Assembly: GCF_003054045.1 (NCBI RefSeq)
Contig: NZ_QBKH01000009.1
Span: 1 to 64,000, forward strand
Source: Sphingobacterium faecium
Lineage (GTDB): Bacteria > Bacteroidota > Bacteroidia > Sphingobacteriales > Sphingobacteriaceae
Length of the DNA stretch: 64,000 bases
Direction: 5' to 3'
This document shows, piece after piece, positions 1 through 8,636 of this stretch. Within the stretch, counting starts at the first letter, position 1. The number at the start of each line of letters is the position of its first letter. The notes beneath the pieces are model-generated. The model had not been told where the DNA came from. It worked only from the letters and a program-made list of their open reading frames with translations, and made no database searches. The position numbers and the translations under genes were made by a program.

Positions 1-62
1 AAACCCTTCTTTTTTCAGTGCTTCCACTTTCGGATCAGCCGTTCCTCCCTTGCGGAGTGGTG

Positions 63-95
63 CAAAGATAGGAACTTTTATCCTTCACTTCCTAA
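63..95 (-). promoter_or_regulatory. Bacteroidota-type promoter reading out of the left edge
   Basis: On the minus strand TATCTTTG (63-70) matches the TAnnTTTG -7 consensus exactly. A weak TTAG lies 21 bases upstream in the -33 position. The bases downstream (62 to 1) are more GC-rich than the surroundings and contain no start codon in a convincing context. They look like a structured leader, possibly of a stable RNA or a gene beyond the window. The transcript's identity cannot be seen from here. Confidence 0.45.
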
Positions 96-290
96 CCTTT
101 TACGGAAATAGTTTACCGCGACACGATAAAGAGCTAGAAATGTGGATGATAAATTCATCAAAGTGGATCCATATCAGCTGTCCAGGTCGGTTTGATTGGC
201 GGATTACCTTTTGGCATATTATTGATAGCATTCATACCGGCAGGCTGTTAGTTTGGCGGTGGTCATCTCTGTTCCGGTCCCATCTCCTAT

Positions 291-405
291 TACTCGGTTA
301 CTTCGTTACTTCGCCAATGGTTCACTTCTTCACTATGTTACTTCTTTACTCCGTTACTGTCTTACTTCATTACTATGTTACTTCTTTACTGTGTCAATTC
401 GTCAC
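291..405. repeat. Low-complexity GTTACTTC-type direct repeats
   Basis: The 19-base string ACTATGTTACTTCTTTACT occurs exactly at 332-350 and again at 372-390, a 40-base period. Related GTTACTTCGTTACT units surround it. The 14-mer at 297-310 reappears in inverse orientation at 45003-45016, so this may be one member of a dispersed intergenic repeat family. Confidence 0.7.
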
Positions 406-500
406 TTTATCTTATAAACCTTTCCAGGAGAACATATCCGAACCAAATAAACATCAAATTAACCATTAAGTGGGGAATATGCCAGATATTACTTAGGGTT

Positions 501-554
501 AATAGGGGGTTAGTAGGGATATACCCCTATTAACCCCCTGTTATACCCCTATTA
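501..554. repeat. G-rich hairpin with nested direct repeats
   Basis: Bases 501-518 pair with 525-542 across a 6-base loop. All 18 positions can pair in RNA, two of them as G-U wobbles, and the core is a run of five G-C pairs. The string ATACCCCTATTA at 521-532 is repeated exactly at 543-554. No T-run follows on either strand, so it is not a standard intrinsic terminator. Its role is unknown. Confidence 0.6.
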
Positions 555-792
555 TACCGGTATTAAATACGAAGTTAGTCAGGATTTGGTATGCTTTTAT
601 AGTGGAACACTACATAGGTACATTGACTCTTAATATATAGCGTATCAAATTAAGCGTTACATTTTCTACGTGCCTAGTATCTATTGCAGCAATGAGGAAG
701 TTTATCCTCAACACTGTAACAACTGCCTATCATTATCTATGACTCTGTTCAATAAATTTTACTTTTTATTCTAAAACTTACATTATATTTTA

Positions 793-800
793 TAGATTTG
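793..800 (+). promoter_or_regulatory. Possible promoter of the flavinylation operon
   Basis: TAGATTTG matches the TAnnTTTG -7 pattern and lies 58 bases before the ankyrin gene start. No good -33 TTG is visible at the usual distance, so the call is tentative. Confidence 0.3.
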
Positions 801-858
801 TCACTATTTAGATTTAGTATAAATAAATCAAACACATCAAGATATTTAACTCGATAAT

Positions 859-2361
859 ATGAAAAAGATCTTTCTAGCAGCCTTATTATTATCTGCACTT
901 TATGGGAAAGCCCAAAATAATAACTCTCTGATGAATGCTGATTTCTGGAAAGGTTCGCCAAATTTAGCTGCTGTTAAAACTGAAATAGCGAAAGGAAATA
1001 GTCCTTCAAAACCAAACGCAGCTTCATTCGATCCCGTCACTACCGCTATTCTAAATAAAGCCCCAAATGATGTCATTCAATATTTAATTGAACAAGAAGG
1101 GAATAGCGTGACTAAAAAGACGCATCACAGTCGCAGTTACTTACATTGGGCCGCTTCTACAGGAAATCTTGAACTCGTACAATACTTAATATCGAAAGGA
1201 TCTGATGTCAACTATCAAGATAGCCATGGTTTTCCAATTGCAGCTTATGCCGCTTCAACAGGAAATAAAAACACAGCTGTATATGATCTTTTATTTAAAG
1301 CTGGTGTAGATCCAAAACAAAAATATGAAGATGGCGCTACTTTATTATTATTGTCGGTGGCGGCAGACCATGATTTAACTATTACTGACTACTTTGTATC
1401 TAAAGGGTTATCGCTATCAGATAAAGACAACTTTGGCCGAACGGCTGTTGACTATGCCTCAAAATTAGGCGATGTAGATATCATCGAAAAACTTATTAAA
1501 AGAGGAGTAAAACCAACAAATCATGCTCTTTTCTTCGCAACACAAGGATCTAGACAGGTTACTAACGGTATCGAAACTTACAAATACTTAGTGGAAACAC
1601 TAAAATTAGATCCTAAAGCGACAAATAAAGATGGTGCTACAATCTTACAGGCCTTAGTACGCAGACCAAACATGGAAGTCATCAATTACTTCCTGTCTAA
1701 AAACGTAGATGTTAACAAGGCTGACAATGAAGGAAATACAGCTCTTATGGTTGCTTCTGCAGGTAAAGATGCTAAATTGATCGAATTATTATTATCCAAA
1801 ACAACCGATATAAATGCAGTTAATGACAAAGGAGAGTCTGCATTGACAAAAGCAATCGCAAATGGCTCATCAGAAATTGCGGCACTGTTATTAAAAAATG
1901 GAGCAGATATCAAAATCATCAGTAAGGAGGGAAATAACTTAGCGTATTATTGGTTAAATTCATATACCGAAAATACTCCACAAGGACAAGGTGGTCAACG
2001 CGCTCCTCAAGATCATAGTTTTGAAGAAAAATTGATCCTATTAAAGGATAATGGTTTAGCTGTAACAGAACTTCAAAAAAATAAAAGTTCTCTTTTACAT
2101 TTAGCAGTTGCAAAAGAAAACTTAAACCTAATCAAAAGAATTGCGGCATTAGGGACTGATATTAATGCCCAAGATAATGACGGAATGAGTCCACTGCATA
2201 AAGCTGCTCTAATTGCAAAGGATGACACAGTTCTTAAAGAATTGATTTCATTAGGTGCTAAAAAAGAACTGATCACATCTTTTGATGAAACAGCATATGA
2301 TCTAGCAAAAGAAAATGAATTTCTTACAAAAAACAATGTATCCATCGATTTCTTAAAATAA
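859..2361 (+). CDS. Exported ankyrin-repeat protein
   Basis: A 500-residue protein. A Sec signal peptide covers about residues 1-19 (hydrophobic core, then GKAQ), so the protein should be periplasmic. The rest is a series of about ten ankyrin repeats from about residue 90 to the end. Examples are the helix starts YLHWAASTGNLELVQYL, TALMVASAGKDAKLIELLL and SPLHKAALIAKDD. Ankyrin arrays bind protein partners and no catalytic motif is present. It is the first gene of an operon with the DUF2271 (4 bases downstream), PepSY/diflavin and ApbE genes, so it may scaffold or chaperone that redox module. That role is inferred from context only. Two DGAT tetrapeptides are ordinary ankyrin turns, not likely flavin sites. 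Confidence 0.85.
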   Translation: MKKIFLAALLLSALYGKAQNNNSLMNADFWKGSPNLAAVKTEIAKGNSPSKPNAASFDPVTTAILNKAPNDVIQYLIEQEGNSVTKKTHHSRSYLHWAASTGNLELVQYLISKGSDVNYQDSHGFPIAAYAASTGNKNTAVYDLLFKAGVDPKQKYEDGATLLLLSVAADHDLTITDYFVSKGLSLSDKDNFGRTAVDYASKLGDVDIIEKLIKRGVKPTNHALFFATQGSRQVTNGIETYKYLVETLKLDPKATNKDGATILQALVRRPNMEVINYFLSKNVDVNKADNEGNTALMVASAGKDAKLIELLLSKTTDINAVNDKGESALTKAIANGSSEIAALLLKNGADIKIISKEGNNLAYYWLNSYTENTPQGQGGQRAPQDHSFEEKLILLKDNGLAVTELQKNKSSLLHLAVAKENLNLIKRIAALGTDINAQDNDGMSPLHKAALIAKDDTVLKELISLGAKKELITSFDETAYDLAKENEFLTKNNVSIDFLK

Positions 2362-2365
2362 TAGC

Positions 2366-2851
2366 ATGAAAATTTCTATAAAATTTATACTCCTTTTATT
2401 CCTTGTTACTCTTTTTAGTTCCCATTCATTTGCACAATCAAGTAAGTTCAAATGCATGATTCAAATGAATAGCTACGAAGGTGAAGGTGCATATATCATC
2501 ATCTCATTAATCAATCCTAAGGGAGCTTACGAAAAGACACTTTCTGTTTTAGGACCAGATAAGCAATGGTATAATACGCTAAAAGAATGGCATAAATTTC
2601 AAACCAAATCGAATGTTAAATTGAGTGCAATCACTGGTGCTTCTGTTGGTGGTGGTGACCGCGCAATGAGAACCATCGAAATTGACGACACAAAATTAAA
2701 CAAAGGATATAAGCTGCGCTTTGAATCAGCCGTTGAAGAACAAAAATACCATATAACTGATGTCGAAATTCCATTGACAACAGAGGCTTTAGCTGAACGC
2801 GCTAGTGGAAAGGGTTATATTAAATTTGTAAAATTAAGCAAAGTTCAATAA
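2366..2851 (+). CDS. DUF2271 periplasmic protein, candidate flavin carrier
   Basis: 161 residues with a signal peptide (about 1-23, ending SFAQ). The mature part fits the DUF2271 family (conserved GxGAYIIISL and KQWYNTLKEWHKF stretches). Families of this kind often neighbour ApbE and PepSY membrane proteins. Residues 90-93 are TGAS, inside SAITGASVGGG. ApbE attaches FMN to the last Thr/Ser of an S/T-G-A-T/S motif in NqrB, NqrC and RnfG, so Ser93 is a plausible FMN acceptor. This is inference from the motif and the neighbouring apbE, not shown. It sits 4 bases after the ankyrin gene and 4 bases before the PepSY gene, so the three are surely cotranscribed. The family name is from memory of its sequence pattern. 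Confidence 0.8.
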   Translation: MKISIKFILLLFLVTLFSSHSFAQSSKFKCMIQMNSYEGEGAYIIISLINPKGAYEKTLSVLGPDKQWYNTLKEWHKFQTKSNVKLSAITGASVGGGDRAMRTIEIDDTKLNKGYKLRFESAVEEQKYHITDVEIPLTTEALAERASGKGYIKFVKLSKVQ

Positions 2852-2855
2852 TTAA

Positions 2856-5039
2856 ATGACTTTATCCATCTGGAGGTATGCACATTTAGCTCTTGCGATA
2901 GTATCATCCCTATTTTTACTTATTCTTTCCTTTACCGGAATTATATTGGCGATTGATGCAGTTAACGAAAAAACACAGGCATACCAAGTAGCAGATCTCA
3001 ATACCATACACCTTTCTCAATCCATTCCGGAGTTGCGAAAGGTGTATCCCGAAATTATTGAAATAGCAGTTGACCACAATCAGTTTGTTCGTATTGATGC
3101 TTTAGATGAAGAAGGTAATACGATTAAAGGCTATATCAACCCAACAACTGGCGAGGTTTTAGGAGAGATCAAACCTAAAAGTCAATTCATTCAATGGACC
3201 ACAGCTTTACACCGATCCTTATTTCTTCATGAAACGGGACGAATTATAGTAGGTGTAGTATCTTTTATACTCTTATTGATTACCATTAGTGGTATCGTTC
3301 TTATTCTTAAACGCCAACAAGGCCTGCGTCATTTCTTTTCTAAAATAAATCGAGATTTCTTTGCTCAATATTTCCATGTTGTGAGTGGAAGGCTTTTCCT
3401 AATTCCTATTTTAATGATTGCATTAACGGGAACCTATTTATTTATGGCCAGAATGGAGTTTATGAAGAAATCGAATGAAAACATTGACCATAGCATTGAC
3501 GTCCATACTGAAAAAGCTGATGTTAAAGATTTTGAAATCTTTAAGCAGCACACATTAGCTGATATTGAAAAAATCGAATTCCCATTTATGGATGATGATC
3601 CAGAAGAATTCTATACGATAAAATTTAAGGATCGCGTTGCCACTGTTAATCAATTTAATGGAGCAATAATAAAAGAAACAAAATATCCCTACACTGCAGC
3701 ACTAGAAAAGTTAAGTCTCGATATTCATACGGGAAGAACAAATGTGATATGGGCAGTGATTTTGGGACTTGCTTCTTTAAATATCATTTTCTTTATCTAT
3801 ACTGGATTTGTTATTACATTTAGAAGAACTAAAACCAAAATTAAGAATAAATACAAAGCGACTGATGCTGAAATCGTCATTTTAGTGGGTTCAGAAAATG
3901 GTAGCACCTTATTTTTTGCAAACCAAATTCACAAGCAACTTTTAGCAGATGGTAAACATTCCTTTATAACTGGGATGAACCAATATCAAAAGTTTCCAAA
4001 AGCAGCTCATCTTTTGGTGTTCACCTCTACTTATGGAATAGGAACAGCGCCAACTGGTGCTTCGAAGTTTGAAGAGCTACTTTTGAAAATTCCTCAAGAA
4101 CAACAGCTGCAATACAGTGTCATTGGTTTTGGTTCACAAGCTTATCCCGATTATTGCGCTTACGCAGAACGTATGGACCAAGTTCTTGCAGCACAAGAGT
4201 GGGCCACTCGTTTCCTCGACCTGCATAAGGTAAACGATCGATCTATACATGAGTTTACGAACTGGGTTCATCATTGGAGTGAAAAATCATGCCTCGCATT
4301 AGCAACTGCGCCATCGCTGTACCAAACAAAAGTTGTGGGGCTAAAAAAACTTAAAGTTGTCAAAAAAACAACAGAAGACCATGCTACATTTACGGTTATA
4401 TTGAAACCTACTGAAAAGGTCAAGTTTCAATCTGGTGATCTTTTGGCCATCTACCCCGCAAATGACCACAGGGAACGCTTTTATTCGATCTGTCAATATG
4501 ATGGTATGATTCAGCTGGAAGTAAAACTACATCCTAATGGATTAGGATCAAATTTCCTATATGATCTAAAGGACAATGAATTGATCCATGCGCGCATCAT
4601 GAGTAATCCCGAATTTCATTTTCCTAAGGCTCCTGCTGTCATTATGATTGCCAATGGAACTGGTATAGCACCATTTTTAGGAATGATCCAAAACAATAAG
4701 AAAACACCACTTCATTTATATGCTGGTTTTCGATATAACAATACCGTCACAAAACGTTATCAAGAATTTGCTCAAGAGGAAATTGAAAAAGAGCATTTGA
4801 AAACATTCCATTTCGCTTATTCAAGAGAGTTACAGGCTCAATATGTCATGGATCTCATCCATGAAGATGCTCAACTTTTTTTAGAACATTTAGAAAACGG
4901 TGGTGTCATTATGATCTGTGGATCACTTCATATGCAACGAGATGTTGAGCAGGTTCTGGATGGAATTACACAATCTCAAAAAGGCAAAATACTTCAGTAT
5001 TACAAGGATAACAATCAGATTCTAACCGATTGTTATTAA
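2856..5039 (+). CDS. PepSY membrane / diflavin reductase fusion
   Basis: 727 residues. The N-terminal half is a PepSY-associated membrane module with four helices (about 8-33, 129-152, 178-198, 297-321). Two periplasmic PepSY-like stretches lie between helices 1-2 and 3-4. Histidines near the helices (His10, His119, His125, His174, His291 in HTGR) could bind haem b, as in related proteins. The C-terminal half is cytoplasmic: a flavodoxin domain (about 338-470, GSENGST phosphate loop) followed by a CysJ-like FAD/NAD(P)H domain (about 490-727, RFYS FAD motif and ANGTGIAPF nucleotide loop). The layout suggests electrons pass from NAD(P)H through FAD, FMN and haem to the periplasm. The natural acceptor here would be the DUF2271 protein. 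It is co-operonic with apbE, 18 bases downstream. Confidence 0.88.
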   Translation: MTLSIWRYAHLALAIVSSLFLLILSFTGIILAIDAVNEKTQAYQVADLNTIHLSQSIPELRKVYPEIIEIAVDHNQFVRIDALDEEGNTIKGYINPTTGEVLGEIKPKSQFIQWTTALHRSLFLHETGRIIVGVVSFILLLITISGIVLILKRQQGLRHFFSKINRDFFAQYFHVVSGRLFLIPILMIALTGTYLFMARMEFMKKSNENIDHSIDVHTEKADVKDFEIFKQHTLADIEKIEFPFMDDDPEEFYTIKFKDRVATVNQFNGAIIKETKYPYTAALEKLSLDIHTGRTNVIWAVILGLASLNIIFFIYTGFVITFRRTKTKIKNKYKATDAEIVILVGSENGSTLFFANQIHKQLLADGKHSFITGMNQYQKFPKAAHLLVFTSTYGIGTAPTGASKFEELLLKIPQEQQLQYSVIGFGSQAYPDYCAYAERMDQVLAAQEWATRFLDLHKVNDRSIHEFTNWVHHWSEKSCLALATAPSLYQTKVVGLKKLKVVKKTTEDHATFTVILKPTEKVKFQSGDLLAIYPANDHRERFYSICQYDGMIQLEVKLHPNGLGSNFLYDLKDNELIHARIMSNPEFHFPKAPAVIMIANGTGIAPFLGMIQNNKKTPLHLYAGFRYNNTVTKRYQEFAQEEIEKEHLKTFHFAYSRELQAQYVMDLIHEDAQLFLEHLENGGVIMICGSLHMQRDVEQVLDGITQSQKGKILQYYKDNNQILTDCY

Positions 5040-5057
5040 TCCTAACAGCAAAAAATC

Positions 5058-6017
5058 ATGAAGTTTTTTTTTACCACTATATTTTTACTGATTATCCATT
5101 TAGGTCATGCCCAAGTTTTGTTAAAAAAACAAGTTACTTTAATGGGTTGCATATTTGAGATAACGATTGTAGACCAAGATACAGCAACTGTACGAAAACA
5201 TATTGATTTGGTTATAGCAGAAGTCACGCGTATTGAAAATCTGATTTCAGAATGGAGACCGGAAACTCAAATTTCACAAGTCAATCGTTATGCTGGTATC
5301 AAGCCTGTACAGGTCGATCGTGAGGTTTTTGATTTAACAAAAAGAGCAATCGCATATTCAAAAAATTCAAACGGTGCTTTTGACATCAGTATTGTTGCTT
5401 TAGATAAAATATGGCGATTTGATGGAACAATGATCGAATTGCCATCGGAAGAAGCTATCCGTAAATCGGTAGAAAAAGTAGGCTATGAACATATTATATT
5501 GGACAGTACCAATTGCAGTATTTATTTATCCATACCGGGTATGAAAATCGGATTTGGGTCTATTGGAAAAGGATATGCTGCCGATATGGGCCGAGCTTTG
5601 ATGCAGTCAAAGTCGGTTCAAGCTGGTATTGTCAATGCATCTGGTGATTTATCCACCTGGGGACATCAGCCCGACGGTACTCCCTGGTTAATCGGGATTA
5701 AAAATCCGTTTAAAGCTTATAAAACAATTAAAATACTCCAAATGGAAGAAAGTGCAGTCGCTACTTCCGGAAGCTATGAAAAATATGCTGAAATTGGAAA
5801 CAAACGATATGCTCATATTATCAACCCCAAGACAGGTTATCCGTCAACTGGATTAACCAGTGTGAGTATCTATGGCCCTTCTGCAGAGTTTGCCAATGCT
5901 TTGAGCACCTCTATCATGGTAATGGGGCAAAAAGAAGGGTTAAAACTCGTAAAAAGATTTCCTCTTTATCACTATGTATTGATAACAGACAAGGGAAAAA
6001 TACTAAAAAGCCATTAA
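5058..6017 (+). CDS. apbE: FAD:protein FMN transferase (ApbE)
   Basis: 319 residues with a signal peptide (about 1-19, ending HAQ). It matches ApbE throughout: RPETQISQVN, the GSIGKGYAADMG loop, GIVNASGD, and the HIINPKTGYPS signature at about 253-263. ApbE moves FMN from FAD onto a Thr/Ser of exported redox proteins and needs Mg2+. The motif usually reads DALSTA, with the Asp binding metal. Here it is NALSTS, so Asn280 replaces that Asp, which could lower or alter activity. Being last in the operon after a DUF2271 protein and a PepSY reductase, it most likely flavinylates the former. It converges on ccoS with only 7 bases between stops and no visible terminator. Confidence 0.92.
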   Translation: MKFFFTTIFLLIIHLGHAQVLLKKQVTLMGCIFEITIVDQDTATVRKHIDLVIAEVTRIENLISEWRPETQISQVNRYAGIKPVQVDREVFDLTKRAIAYSKNSNGAFDISIVALDKIWRFDGTMIELPSEEAIRKSVEKVGYEHIILDSTNCSIYLSIPGMKIGFGSIGKGYAADMGRALMQSKSVQAGIVNASGDLSTWGHQPDGTPWLIGIKNPFKAYKTIKILQMEESAVATSGSYEKYAEIGNKRYAHIINPKTGYPSTGLTSVSIYGPSAEFANALSTSIMVMGQKEGLKLVKRFPLYHYVLITDKGKILKSH

Positions 6018-6024
6018 CAGCATA

Positions 6025-6210
6025 TTAGTGGAACGATTTACCGTCCTCCTGTTTGGATTCAATCTCTTCAATATCATCGTCAAACAAAATACGAACTGAT
6101 GGCGTGTAGGTATCGTCATTTTGTCCTGTTTTATTTGCCCAAAAGAATGCACCTAAAAATAATAAGGCAACAAATACACTACATCCAATTAACATAAAGA
6201 TGATACTCAT
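6025..6210 (-). CDS. ccoS: Cytochrome cbb3 oxidase maturation protein CcoS
   Basis: 61 residues: one N-terminal membrane helix (about 2-25, ending GAFFWANKTGQ) and a short acidic tail with DDD. This is the normal size and pattern of CcoS. The protein is needed for cofactor insertion into cbb3-type oxidase. It follows ccoI by 28 bases on the same strand, the usual order. The ccoNOP structural genes are not in this window; the next gene downstream is the convergent apbE. Confidence 0.9.
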   Translation of the reverse strand: MSIIFMLIGCSVFVALLFLGAFFWANKTGQNDDTYTPSVRILFDDDIEEIESKQEDGKSFH

Positions 6211-6238
6211 AATACTATTTCAAATTACTAAAAAACAC

Positions 6239-8626
6239 TTATAATCCCCGTCTTTTTGCGAACCAACGCGTCAACAAACTTGTAAAAGATATAATGGTCA
6301 CCGTACTTATTGGCATCAGTATCGCTGCAAATAAAGGTGACATTTCTCCCTGAACAGCAAAACTCAATCCGATCACATTATAAAAAAGAGAAATACAAAA
6401 ACTCAAATGAATGACTCGTACCGCATCTTTACTAAAGGCAAAAAACTGAGGTAATTTTTGAAAAGCTGCACCATCCAAAATCGCATCACAACCAGGTGAA
6501 AAATTGTTAATATCATCACTGACAGCGATTCCTAAATCTGCAGCTTTTAAGGCTCCGGCATCATTCAAACCATCTCCAATCATACAGACATTTCGACCAT
6601 CCCCTTTAAACATGTTAATGATATTCAATTTATCTTGCGGTGACTGATTAAACAGTAAACGTGTTGATGATGGAAAAATCTCTTTTAACACTTCTTTTTT
6701 TCGATCATTATCTCCAGAGATCAGGTGTAGGTCATAATTTCTTAAATTATGAATAATACCAGCAAGTCCCGTGCGCCACGATTGTTCCATAGCAAAGCTA
6801 CCTTTCACCTTGTCATTGATGGAAACAAATACATAGGAAGCATCTTCTGTGTTTTTGGGTGCATGAACAAATCGGGCACTGCCAATTTTGATGGTATATT
6901 TTCCAATCTGCGTGATTGATCCTTCCCCTATCTTTTCTTCATATCGATCAACAGGAACTGGTTCTATGTGATCTAACCATTTTACGATCTCCCGACTCAA
7001 GGGGTGACTTGAATTTCGGCATGCAGAATAGACCAATACTTTCTCTTCCTGAGTCAAAAAGCCTTCAAAAGCAATACCGCTAACTGTTGGAGAGGAAATC
7101 GTACCTGTTTTATCAAAAACTAAGACATCAATGGCTGCCATCTGCTCGATAGCATCCGTATTTTTGACATAGAATTTATTTCGATCAAAGACACTTAAAG
7201 CTGCTGAAAGTGTAAATGGAGAACTCAGTGCTAAAGCACACGGACAGGCGATAATCAACACGGCAGTAAATGCTCCCCATGCTTTGTTAACATCTTGGCC
7301 TACCATCCAGAAAACCGTTGCTGATACCGCAATCAATAATAAAGCAATTGTGAAATACTTACTGATATAACTAATAAATGTTTGAAATTGACGATCATAC
7401 TGCTTATAATTATCGTTATTCCAAAGTTTGGTTAAATAAGATTGCGATACAGATTTGACCACTTCCAACTCAATTGCTTCAGCCATTTGACGGCCTCCCG
7501 CATAGATCACTTCACCTAATATTTTGCTGATGGGTTTGGATTCACCTGTCACGAAACTGAAATCAACACATGCTTCACCATGTAACAAAACAGCATCTGC
7601 AGGAATAATTTCATTATTACGTACTAATATACGATCTCCCACGTGAAGGTCAGCAAGTTGTATAGACTTCTCCTTTCCCTCTTTTATGGTGGTAACGGCT
7701 ACTGGGAAATAGCTTCTATAATCACGCTCAAAGGAGATATGATAATACGTTCTTTCCTGCACCCATTTTCCAATCAAAATAAAGAATACCAAACTGCAAA
7801 GGGTATCTCCAAAACCTGCTCCTGTCTGTGAAATCACTTCATAAGCCGTGCGGAGAAATAATATAAAAATCCCAAGCGCCAATGGCACATCCAGATTTAA
7901 TCTTTTTTGACGAATACTTAAAAATGCGGATTTAAAATAATAAGAAGCACTGTAGCATAATACGGGTAAAGTAAATAAGAGATTGGCATATCCAAAAAAT
8001 ACCGAATATGATTTTTCAAAACCTGCAAGTCCAAAATATTCCGGAAAACTCAACATCATGGAATTGCCAAAACAAAATCCTGCGACTGCAATTTTTGCAA
8101 TCAATGGATTTGAATTTACCTTCTTGCCTTCTTTAACTACATCTTGAAGGGTAATCTTAGGTTCGTAACCTATGCTCACCAAAAGCTCAACAAGATCATA
8201 TAATGATAAATCGTTGTGCTTAAACGTGATGCTAGCTTGTTTTTTCATAAAATCAACCTTCGAGGAGACTACATGTGGATTGATTTTATACAAATTTTCT
8301 AATAACCAGATGCAGGAACTACAATGTATAACGGGTATATAAAAAGTAATGATGGTGATCTGCTCATCCTTAAAATCGATCAATTTATCCGCTATAGCAG
8401 CTTCATTCAAATAGGATAAATCTGCCGTTTTTCCCTGTTTGGATTTCCCTGGGTGCTGATTGTAACGATAATAACTTTGCATATTATTTTCGTTGAGAAT
8501 CTGGTACACCGTTTGGCAACCTAAACAACAGAAATCATGTTCAGCATAACGATAGCCAGCCAATTCGATTGCATCACCACAGTGAAAGCAATGCTGTGCT
8601 ACTTGAATCTCTTTCGTTTCCACCAT
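6239..8626 (-). CDS. ccoI: Copper-translocating P-type ATPase CcoI/FixI
   Basis: 795 residues. Domains in order: a Cys-rich N-terminal segment (HCFHCG and CCLGC, about residues 14-37), a heavy-metal-associated domain with HCSSCIW (about 101-107), membrane helices with the CPC motif (ACPCALALSS), the phosphorylation site DKTGT, and the hinge GDGLNDAGAL. These are the hallmarks of CcoI/FixI, the copper exporter that supplies the CuB centre of cbb3 oxidase. It starts 10 bases after hemN and leads into ccoS, so cofactor supply for high-affinity respiration is cotranscribed. Confidence 0.95.
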   Translation of the reverse strand: MVETKEIQVAQHCFHCGDAIELAGYRYAEHDFCCLGCQTVYQILNENNMQSYYRYNQHPGKSKQGKTADLSYLNEAAIADKLIDFKDEQITIITFYIPVIHCSSCIWLLENLYKINPHVVSSKVDFMKKQASITFKHNDLSLYDLVELLVSIGYEPKITLQDVVKEGKKVNSNPLIAKIAVAGFCFGNSMMLSFPEYFGLAGFEKSYSVFFGYANLLFTLPVLCYSASYYFKSAFLSIRQKRLNLDVPLALGIFILFLRTAYEVISQTGAGFGDTLCSLVFFILIGKWVQERTYYHISFERDYRSYFPVAVTTIKEGKEKSIQLADLHVGDRILVRNNEIIPADAVLLHGEACVDFSFVTGESKPISKILGEVIYAGGRQMAEAIELEVVKSVSQSYLTKLWNNDNYKQYDRQFQTFISYISKYFTIALLLIAVSATVFWMVGQDVNKAWGAFTAVLIIACPCALALSSPFTLSAALSVFDRNKFYVKNTDAIEQMAAIDVLVFDKTGTISSPTVSGIAFEGFLTQEEKVLVYSACRNSSHPLSREIVKWLDHIEPVPVDRYEEKIGEGSITQIGKYTIKIGSARFVHAPKNTEDASYVFVSINDKVKGSFAMEQSWRTGLAGIIHNLRNYDLHLISGDNDRKKEVLKEIFPSSTRLLFNQSPQDKLNIINMFKGDGRNVCMIGDGLNDAGALKAADLGIAVSDDINNFSPGCDAILDGAAFQKLPQFFAFSKDAVRVIHLSFCISLFYNVIGLSFAVQGEMSPLFAAILMPISTVTIISFTSLLTRWFAKRRGL

Positions 8627-8636
8627 CTTTTAATCG

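Larger units (their letters stand above)
1..858. other. Gene-poor left flank with repeats and a hairpin
   Basis: No convincing gene lies here. A plus-strand open frame at 50-469 runs through low-complexity GTTACTTC-type repeats and has no protein-like character. On the minus strand a 25-codon frame (158-235, beginning MNAINNMPKG) is proline-rich and could be a gene remnant, but nothing supports expression. The stretch also holds an outward-facing promoter-like motif at the left edge, direct repeats at about 291-405, and a G-rich hairpin at 501-542. The last 100 bases before 859 are AT-rich, as expected for a promoter. Confidence 0.6.

Noticed and set aside
50..469. 139-codon open frame on the plus strand
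   Set aside because: It runs through GTTACTTC-type repeats, has an odd composition (runs of Leu, Phe, Tyr) and no homologous-looking motif.
859..2361. DGAT tetrapeptides in the ankyrin protein as flavin attachment sites
   Set aside because: The first residue is Asp rather than Ser/Thr and DGAT is a normal ankyrin turn; they fit the repeat better.
2856..5039. PTGAS in the PepSY/diflavin protein as an ApbE target
   Set aside because: It lies in the cytoplasmic flavodoxin domain (about 399-403), in place of the common TYGDG/E-AP loop, where ApbE does not act.
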